Shown piece by piece: positions 7,168-11,956 of a stretch of DNA of 11,956 bases. The first letter of the stretch is position 1. Each line of letters begins with the position of its first letter. The translations under genes were made by a program, and so were the position numbers. Source of the stretch: Puniceicoccales bacterium (GTDB lineage: Bacteria > Verrucomicrobiota > Verrucomicrobiia > Opitutales > Oceanipulchritudinaceae); assembly GCA_030595525.1 (NCBI GenBank), contig JAUVDD010000026.1, positions 1 to 11,956 of the forward strand, written 5' to 3'. The notes beneath the pieces are model-generated. The model made no database searches. It was given only the letters and a program-made list of their open reading frames with translations, and was not told the DNA's origin.

Positions 7168-7956
7168 TTACATCAAATTACAACAGGAAATTACGTACTT
7201 TGTTAAATCATGGATTTCAATCTTGCTCGAGTGAACTACTTCCAGGAGGTCTTTCTCATCTCCAGGTACCGTATCCGAATATGTAACCGGGCACTCCTTA
7301 TTTTGTCCCGAATAATCAATCTGAACGGGACTTCCCCATAAATTCTCTACTCCGCTGTATAAACCCGTTTTTTTGAAATTCAGGGAAATCTTGTCGAAAC
7401 TCAGCATCTTACTCGAGCAGTTATTAATCTCCACCCGATAGATAATCTGATTTGGTTTTCTAGTTATCCGATCCAAATCCAGCTGTAATTCCATCGGATT
7501 TGCATAAGAAGATACTCCGTCTGCCTGTGATCCAAACCAGCTTCTGCGCAATTTCTCTGATGAAATCAATCCAAGGGTTTGGGAATTCCCATTTAGAATA
7601 ACCCGGATTCGGATGAACACTGGAACAGCCAGATAGAAAACACTTGATTCACCCCGCGGAATCCCAATTGGGCCCGTCGTTCTGATGGTTATGGGCTTGG
7701 GGGGAGCGACCGCTTCAAAAACATAATCCCTTGGAGCATCGCGAAAAAGGACATTTGTCCACTTTAGATCCTCCGGAACCACGTCCTCCGGCACTTGGGC
7801 AAAATCCATTAATTCAGCGTCTTCGCCATAATGAGAGGCAAATCCCCATTCCTTATCCGCTCGAGCCAACCAGAGTCGAAGTGGTCCCAACCGGGCAAGA
7901 GTCACACGATCTTCACCGATTCTTCGTACTGACCAGAATTGTCGTAAACTGCGCAT
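7168..7956 (-). CDS. Conserved hypothetical protein, DUF432-like
   Basis: A 262-residue soluble-looking protein with no signal peptide and no clear transmembrane helix. The central part runs from PPKPITIRTTGPIGIPRGE (85-103) through FYLAVPVFIRIRV (107-119) to EKLRRSWFGSQADGVSSY (134-151) and a final beta-rich segment. This resembles my recollection of the DUF432 family (an acidic/proline lead-in, 'P..IP.GE', then a hydrophobic 'LPV' strand and a short W/Y-rich motif). I recall that match rather than having verified it, and DUF432 has no known biochemical function. The gene starts one base after the coaC stop, with a good Shine-Dalgarno sequence (AAGGA, five bases before the ATG) placed inside the coaC end. 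The pseudokinase gene follows 26 bases downstream. The C-terminus (KYVISCCNLM) is unusual but ends in a clean TAA. Confidence 0.6.
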   Translation of the reverse strand: MRSLRQFWSVRRIGEDRVTLARLGPLRLWLARADKEWGFASHYGEDAELMDFAQVPEDVVPEDLKWTNVLFRDAPRDYVFEAVAPPKPITIRTTGPIGIPRGESSVFYLAVPVFIRIRVILNGNSQTLGLISSEKLRRSWFGSQADGVSSYANPMELQLDLDRITRKPNQIIYRVEINNCSSKMLSFDKISLNFKKTGLYSGVENLWGSPVQIDYSGQNKECPVTYSDTVPGDEKDLLEVVHSSKIEIHDLTKYVISCCNLM

Positions 7957-7957
7957 C

Positions 7958-8500
7958 TTAGTCCTTAAGAATTTCCTTTATTGCCTCAAAAACCTCATCC
8001 ACAGGGGCCAGCTTACCTTTCCCTTCATAACCGCAGGCTAGTAATCCTTCCTGTGTCTCAAGAATTTGCGCACCTCGTCCTTCTAGTACTTTCAAGTTTT
8101 CCTTGGTGGCCGGATGATCCAGCATTTTACAATTCATAGCCGGAGCGATCAGGACCTTGGCACGGGTTGCCAAATAAATATTGCAGAGCAGGTTCGGCGC
8201 CAACCCATGGGCGAAACAAGCAATAGTATTGGCAGTGGCTGGAACAACAGCAAATAAATCCGCTGAATCCGCCAATTCAATATGTCCGGGTTGCCAACCA
8301 TTTTCTTCTGCCCAGATATCCACGGAAACTGGATTTCGGCTGAGGGTCTGCAAGGTGATTGGAGCAACAATTTTAGTTGCTGCCTCCGTCATGACTACCC
8401 GAACGCTTGCTCCAGCCTTGACCAGCATGCTCGTCAAGTCTGCCGCCTTGTAGGCAGCGATGGATCCAGTCACTCCCAGGACAATGCACTTATCCTTCAT
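7958..8500 (-). CDS. coaC: Phosphopantothenoylcysteine decarboxylase (stand-alone CoaC flavoprotein)
   Basis: A 180-residue HFCD-family flavoprotein. It decarboxylates 4'-phosphopantothenoyl-L-cysteine to 4'-phosphopantetheine in coenzyme A synthesis, using FMN. Motifs from the ATG at 8500: GVTGSIAAYKAADL (9-22) for FMN binding; GHIELA with the active His73; PATANTIA (87-94); the PAMN motif (120-123) with N123; and ACGYEGKGKLAP (155-166), the substrate-recognition flap with catalytic Cys156. In the usual PxMNxxMW motif the final Trp is Leu here. Most bacteria fuse CoaC to CoaB as one roughly 400-residue Dfp protein; here only the CoaC half is present and the ORF ends with an ordinary stop. 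The TTG at 8503 is an alternative start, but the ATG at 8500 is preferred: it overlaps the RDD stop by one base and follows an AAGGG ribosome-binding site nine bases upstream. Confidence 0.9.
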   Translation of the reverse strand: MKDKCIVLGVTGSIAAYKAADLTSMLVKAGASVRVVMTEAATKIVAPITLQTLSRNPVSVDIWAEENGWQPGHIELADSADLFAVVPATANTIACFAHGLAPNLLCNIYLATRAKVLIAPAMNCKMLDHPATKENLKVLEGRGAQILETQEGLLACGYEGKGKLAPVDEVFEAIKEILKD

Positions 8501-9051
8501 CAATCGTTACCCTTATCCAGTTTGATAACGTAGGTATCGGCAATCATGTCATGCAGACCTCTCTTACGGAGAGTAAATGCCACTACGATGCAGCTGATTA
8601 TCGCAACAGCCGTCAAACCAAGGTTGGCAACGTTCAACATCATTGTTGACTGCTGAAAAGTCGCCATTGCTTCCGTATCAAAAGGACTAATTCCCTGTTC
8701 CAGCATTTTCATTTTCAACATGGTGCCAGGAATTTGCGGCAGAAGGAAAATTGCGCTGCGAACCAAACCACCGACGATGCCGATTTTTTCACCTTCAGGA
8801 TTAATCACCCGCATACCGAGGGCCAACTTGCCCGCGGTACCACCCAATAAACCTTCCAGTAAGGGCTTATAGAGTAGCATAGGTATAAGTACTACGAAGT
8901 ACAGTGCGGCAGTCTTCACGAACATACTGGCCACCACCAAAACAAGCAGGACCAGAAAATCGATTAGGTAAGCAGCAACCCGAATCCAGAACCCAGCTGG
9001 CTCTGTTGATTCCAGATTAAAAGATTCTTTTTCTATCTGATTCTCCAACAT
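8500..9051 (-). CDS. RDD family integral membrane protein
   Basis: A 183-residue inner-membrane protein with the RDD signature: AGFWIRVAAYLIDFLVL (19-35, conserved Arg24 and Asp31), GGTAGKLALGMRVIN (70-84, with the conserved Gly/Lys/Leu-Gly-Met/Arg-Val pattern), and RKRGLHDMIADTYVI (162-176, carrying the H-D...A-x-T). Hydrophobic segments at about 25-60, 92-108 and 142-160 fit three or more transmembrane helices. The family has no general function; some members have been proposed as ion or proton antiporters. It is the first gene of the minus-strand run and its stop overlaps the coaC start (TGATG). An AGG six bases before the ATG is a weak ribosome-binding site. Nothing in the sequence indicates a specific transport substrate. 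Confidence 0.88.
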   Translation of the reverse strand: MLENQIEKESFNLESTEPAGFWIRVAAYLIDFLVLLVLVVASMFVKTAALYFVVLIPMLLYKPLLEGLLGGTAGKLALGMRVINPEGEKIGIVGGLVRSAIFLLPQIPGTMLKMKMLEQGISPFDTEAMATFQQSTMMLNVANLGLTAVAIISCIVVAFTLRKRGLHDMIADTYVIKLDKGND

Positions 9052-9165
9052 GCCGCCTAATTAAAGACATTTCCGTCAATCTGAAAACAATAATCTCCCA
9101 AAACTTGGAATTGTCCCAATCCTTGACAGAAAGCGGAGCATTCCTGAGTCTTTAGGTTTTGACTC
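9052..9165. promoter_or_regulatory. Divergent intergenic region between the RDD gene and leuA
   Basis: The 114 bases must hold promoters for leuA (plus) and for the long minus-strand gene run. On the plus strand, TTGACA at 9123-9128 is a perfect -35 hexamer, but no good -10 lies 16-18 bases downstream. On the minus strand, TATTGT (9092-9087) is a moderate -10 candidate without a good -35. A short inverted repeat, ATTG/CAAT around 9110-9120, is too small to call. No leader peptide, T-box or riboswitch fold was recognised. Confidence 0.45.
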
Positions 9166-9166
9166 A
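9145..9166 (+). promoter_or_regulatory. leuA: Small hairpin abutting the leuA start codon
   Basis: TGAGTC (9145-9150) and GACTCA (9161-9166) form a 6-base stem with a 10-base loop, TTTAGGTTTT. The stem includes the A of the leuA ATG, and the only AGG-like ribosome-binding element sits in the loop. It could influence leuA translation, but six base pairs is short enough to occur by chance. Confidence 0.3.
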
Positions 9167-10836
9167 TGCAAAAACATTCCATCAACAAGTACGTCCCGTA
9201 CCCGCTGATCGATTTACCGGATCGCCAGTGGCCAAGTCGACGTATAGATAAAGCGCCTATTTGGTGCTCGGTTGATTTGCGGGATGGCAATCAGGCGTTG
9301 CCAATCCCCATGACGGTTGAGGAAAAAACGGAACTATTCCTTCATCTGGTAAAGATTGGATTCAAGGAAATAGAGGTCGGATTCCCCAGCGCATCAGAAA
9401 CGGAGTTTCGCTTTCTAAGGAACCTGATCGAACAGAATTTGATCCCGGACGATGTGACGGTTCAGTGCCTGGTACAGTGCAGGGAACATCTCATTCGGAG
9501 GACATTCGAGGCCATTGATGGTGCCCCCAATGCCATCGTTCACTTTTATAACAGCACCAATCCTCTGCAACGTCGGGTCACCTTCAATATGGACAAGGAC
9601 CAGATCAAGGCTATCGCTATCAAGGGAGCGGAGCTCTGCCGAGACCTGAAAACGGAGACAACTTGCCGCAATGTGCGATTTGAGTATTCCCCGGAAAGCT
9701 TCTCGGATACAGAACTGGAGTTTTCCCTGAAGGTTTGCGAGGAGGTGAAAGCCATCCTGCAACCCACTCCGGAGAATCCATTGATCCTCAATTTACCGGC
9801 AACGGTGGAATTATTCACCCCAAATGTTCATGCCGATCAGATCGAATGGTTCTGCCGAAATATATCCGGTCGCGATTCTGTCCTCATCAGTATGCATACC
9901 CATAACGACCGAGGTACGGGTGTCGCTGCCACTGAGCTCTCGTTGATGGCCGGAGCGGACCGCGTGGAAGGAACGCTTTTTGGTAACGGTGAACGCACCG
10001 GAAATCTGGATATTGTAACGGTTGCCCTGAACATGTACACGCAGGGAATCGATCCCGGACTGGATTTCAGCGATTTACCACAGACACGCGAAATCTATGA
10101 ACGCACTACCCGGATGGATGTGCACGAGCGCCATCCCTATGGAGGCGATCTGGTGTTCACCGCATTCAGCGGTTCCCATCAGGATGCGATCAAGAAGGGT
10201 ATGGATGCCAGCAGGAAAGCTGGCTCGAACCGCTGGCAGGTCCCCTATCTTCCGATCGACTGTGAGGATATTGGTCGTACTTATCAGGCCATTATCCGGA
10301 TTAACAGCCAAAGCGGCAAAGGCGGAGTGGCTTACGTTCTGGAACGCTCGTTTGGTATCGAAATGCCGAAGAGAATGCACCCCGAATTCGGTAATGTTGT
10401 CACAGCCATCGCCGATGATCAGAGTGCGGAACTGAACAGTCTGCAAATCTGGGAAGCTTTCGAGAAGGAATATCTGCAAAGGAAGTCACCGCTAGAGCTG
10501 GTCAACTATGCAATCGATCACAAACCCGATGACGTTCATAAGGTCCACATGGATGCCAGTGTAATCCTCAACGGTGAAGCAATGACATTGTGTGGCAGTG
10601 GAAATGGACCAATTGCCGCTTTCGTAAATGCTTTGGAAGAAGCAGATCTAAAGAATTTTAATCTACAGAACTATTCGCAGCACGCTATCTCGCGCGGTAG
10701 TGCGGCTGACGCAGTCAGCTTTGTGGAAATTCAGAGAACTGACAATCAAGCATCCTTCTGGGGAGCAAACATCGATTCCAATGTCGAAAACGGTGGTCTG
10801 TTGGCGCTAGTCAGCGCCTACAACCGGTCAAGGTAA
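9166..10836 (+). CDS. leuA: 2-isopropylmalate synthase, class II (Actinobacteria-type LeuA)
   Basis: A 556-residue enzyme that condenses acetyl-CoA with 2-oxoisovalerate to give 2-isopropylmalate, the committed step of leucine synthesis. The N-terminal HMGL-like TIM barrel has SVDLRDGNQALPIPM (35-49, with R39 and metal ligand D40), GFKEIEVGFPSAS (66-78), SMHTHNDRGTG (242-252) with metal ligands H244 and H246, and GNGERTGNLD (273-282) with N280. The C-terminal part, from about residue 430, is the regulatory LeuA dimer domain that binds leucine in related enzymes, so feedback inhibition is likely. The N-terminal extension (NKYVPYPLIDLPDRQWPS) and overall length match the class II form known from Mycobacterium and Corynebacterium, which is longer than the E. 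coli enzyme. It is the only plus-strand gene here and has no leu-operon partners adjacent. The ATG has only a weak upstream AGG. Confidence 0.96.
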   Translation: MQKHSINKYVPYPLIDLPDRQWPSRRIDKAPIWCSVDLRDGNQALPIPMTVEEKTELFLHLVKIGFKEIEVGFPSASETEFRFLRNLIEQNLIPDDVTVQCLVQCREHLIRRTFEAIDGAPNAIVHFYNSTNPLQRRVTFNMDKDQIKAIAIKGAELCRDLKTETTCRNVRFEYSPESFSDTELEFSLKVCEEVKAILQPTPENPLILNLPATVELFTPNVHADQIEWFCRNISGRDSVLISMHTHNDRGTGVAATELSLMAGADRVEGTLFGNGERTGNLDIVTVALNMYTQGIDPGLDFSDLPQTREIYERTTRMDVHERHPYGGDLVFTAFSGSHQDAIKKGMDASRKAGSNRWQVPYLPIDCEDIGRTYQAIIRINSQSGKGGVAYVLERSFGIEMPKRMHPEFGNVVTAIADDQSAELNSLQIWEAFEKEYLQRKSPLELVNYAIDHKPDDVHKVHMDASVILNGEAMTLCGSGNGPIAAFVNALEEADLKNFNLQNYSQHAISRGSAADAVSFVEIQRTDNQASFWGANIDSNVENGGLLALVSAYNRSR

Positions 10837-10842
10837 GTTCGA

Positions 10843-10908
10843 CGACAGGCAGGATGCCTGTCATCCGGCCACGGTTACGAGAAAGGACGACAGGCATCTT
10901 GCCTGTCG
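10843..10908. repeat. Inverted pair of REP-like palindromic elements
   Basis: Two hairpins sit between the converging leuA and ABC permease genes. The first (10844-10862) pairs GACAGGCA with TGCCTGTC around loop GGA. The second (10888-10908) pairs CGACAGGCA with TGCCTGTCG around loop TCT. The second is nearly the reverse complement of the first, and both share a one-sided tail: TCATCC follows the first, and reading the second in reverse gives TCGTCC. Two related palindromes in opposite orientation about 25 bases apart is the layout of REP doublets (BIME/REPIN). Similar GACAGGC repeats are frequent in Verrucomicrobiota genomes. Either hairpin could also help terminate or protect transcripts from both sides, though neither has a T-tract. 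Confidence 0.65.
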
Positions 10909-10918
10909 ATGTCACCGG

Positions 10919-11758
10919 CTAAGCCTTAAACCGACGCACAACGCTCAGTCCGAGATACGCAGCACCGGCGATCAGGATGATGGTCGGACCGACCGGCCAG
11001 TCGCTTATAAAACTGAAAGCGATACCGATGCTTACGAACACCATCGTTAACAAGCTTGAGACGATCATCATGCTCGCCAGTGATCGTGCGGACCGACTGG
11101 ACATGGCGGCAGGAATTGTCAGCAGCGCAACAACAAGGACCACCCCCACAACCGATACCAGAAGAACAACTGTGCAGGCGATAATACACAGCAGCACAGT
11201 ATAGTACGCTGTGACATTCAAGCCGCGAAGTCTTGCTTGCTCCTCATCAAAACAAAGTGCCTGTAGTCGATTGTAGCCAAAAATCATGACAATCAGGAGT
11301 ACCGCATCCATGACTCCAACCAGAACAAGATCCGTTGTCGAAAGAATCAGAATATTCCCAAACAAGTAGCTCATGGGATCCACAAACCCGGGCGTCTTGG
11401 CTATAAAGACCAAGCCGGTGGCCATACCCACTGCCCAGACTGCTCCGATCACACTGTCTTCACGATCGAAGCCGGTTGATCGAATCCAGGAAATAACAAG
11501 TGCTGCCATCAGCGCCGCGATGAAGGCACCCAGCAAAGGATGCATCCACTCGATGCCATGGGCACGCTGAAAATACAAGGCCGCCCCAATGCCTCCCAAC
11601 ACAGCATGAGAAATCGCTCCCGCCACATAACTGATCCGCTTAACAACAACGAGGCTTCCCGTCATTCCAAAGGCGAAACTGGCTAACAATCCCATCAACA
11701 GGGCTGCACGGAGAAAGCCAGCGTCCGGATCGGTCAAGGCCTGCCAGAAATCACTCAT
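10919..11758 (-). CDS. Metal ABC transporter permease (ABC-3 / ZnuB-MntB type)
   Basis: A 279-residue polytopic inner-membrane protein of the ABC-3 family, which imports zinc, manganese or iron with a periplasmic binding protein and an ATPase. Diagnostic features: FGMTGSLVVVKRISYVAGAISHAVLGGIG (about 30-58), the family's 'G..VV.R.....A.SHA...G' region; PMSYLFGNIL (127-136); CFDEEQARLRGLNV (168-181), the loop that contacts the ATPase; and VVGVVLVVALLTIPAAMS near 205-220. About eight hydrophobic segments span the protein. Its ATG overlaps the ATPase stop by 8 bases and follows a strong Shine-Dalgarno sequence (GGAAGG), so the two are translated together. Sequence does not fix the metal; the His-rich ATPase tail hints at zinc. 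It ends next to the REP-like pair. Confidence 0.93.
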   Translation of the reverse strand: MSDFWQALTDPDAGFLRAALLMGLLASFAFGMTGSLVVVKRISYVAGAISHAVLGGIGAALYFQRAHGIEWMHPLLGAFIAALMAALVISWIRSTGFDREDSVIGAVWAVGMATGLVFIAKTPGFVDPMSYLFGNILILSTTDLVLVGVMDAVLLIVMIFGYNRLQALCFDEEQARLRGLNVTAYYTVLLCIIACTVVLLVSVVGVVLVVALLTIPAAMSSRSARSLASMMIVSSLLTMVFVSIGIAFSFISDWPVGPTIILIAGAAYLGLSVVRRFKA

Positions 11759-11956
11759 TTCCTTCCCCTATTCCATGCTCGTGGCAATGACAGTGATCAC
11801 CGTGGATGACCGCTTTGATATTATCACCATACAAGCGTTTCAATGCATCGTCCTCGACACTCTCCAACGGATGCAGAACGGCAGTCCTGTTCACACATAG
11901 CACCTCATCAACCAGGCTGGAGACGAATGCCGCGTCATGAGAGACCAATACAATGG
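11751..11956 (-). CDS. Metal ABC transporter ATP-binding protein (C-terminus, cut by window edge)
   Basis: The last 68 codons of an ABC ATPase. The frame is open to the window edge, and the first visible residues are IVLVSHDAAFVSS, the H-loop (switch) that follows the Walker B region, placed as in ZnuC/MntB-type ATPases. After this comes the usual short C-terminal part (VDEVLCVN...), then a tail rich in metal ligands: HGDHCHCHEHG, with five His and two Cys in eleven residues, ending GEGNE. Walker A, signature and Walker B motifs lie outside the window. The stop overlaps the permease start by 8 bases. The tail could bind or sense the transported metal; similar His-rich tails occur in zinc and nickel transport proteins. 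A solute-binding protein gene is expected beyond base 11956. Confidence 0.9.
   Translation of the reverse strand, partial: IVLVSHDAAFVSSLVDEVLCVNRTAVLHPLESVEDDALKRLYGDNIKAVIHGDHCHCHEHGIGEGNE

Noticed and set aside
8501..8503. TTG at 8503 as the coaC start
   Set aside because: The adjacent ATG at 8500 is a standard start, overlaps the upstream stop as TGATG, and has a suitable AAGGG at nine bases; the TTG would add just one residue. It remains a minor alternative.
9123..9145. TTGACA as a complete leuA promoter
   Set aside because: The -35 is perfect, but bases 16-18 downstream (around GAGTCT) do not resemble a -10, so I list the region only as a general promoter region.
9415..9762. Minus-strand open frame inside leuA
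   Set aside because: It is antisense to the conserved LeuA TIM barrel and has no motif of its own.
10843..10908. CRISPR-like repeats
   Set aside because: There are only two units, they are palindromic and in opposite orientation, and no cas genes are near.

Overview
This window is a gene-dense stretch of a bacterial chromosome, about half G+C. Two genes run off its ends and no gap exceeds 115 bases. It probably comes from a Gram-negative member of the PVC group, most likely Verrucomicrobiota (Opitutae-like). That is an inference from four things: accD next to folC, a large PEGA/FGE-type membrane protein, a DUF432-like protein, and GACAGGC-type palindromic repeats of a kind common in that group. 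No marker gene here settles it.

Region 1 (bases 1-9051, all on the minus strand) is one near-continuous run. In transcription order it reads: RDD membrane protein, coaC, DUF432-like protein, a 997-residue pseudokinase/PEGA/FGE-like membrane protein, CPBP intramembrane protease, comF, accD, folC, and the start of an AbrB/MazE-type DNA-binding protein. Most gaps are 0-65 bases, and comF starts 59 bases inside the CPBP gene, so much of it is probably one or two operons. It mixes housekeeping steps with poorly characterised membrane proteins. The housekeeping steps are coenzyme A synthesis (coaC), fatty-acid initiation (accD) and folate polyglutamylation (folC). A perfect 39-base palindrome separates folC from the AbrB-type gene and reaches into that gene's start codon. 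It looks like an autoregulatory operator.

Region 2 (9052-9165) is the divergent promoter region between the RDD gene and leuA. Region 3 (9166-10836, plus strand) is leuA, a class II 2-isopropylmalate synthase with its C-terminal regulatory domain, for leucine synthesis.

Region 4 (10837-10918) lies between converging genes and holds a pair of REP-like hairpins in inverted orientation. Region 5 (10919-11956, minus strand) is the end of a metal-ion ABC transporter operon: a His/Cys-rich ATPase tail overlapping an ABC-3 type permease.

The observations most worth following up are the multi-domain protein whose kinase domain has lost every catalytic motif and whose FGE-like domain lacks its active cysteines; an AccD that has lost three of its four zinc-ribbon cysteines; and the palindrome over a possibly leaderless AbrB-type gene. 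I saw no CRISPR array, tRNA, rRNA, insertion sequence or recognisable defence system.
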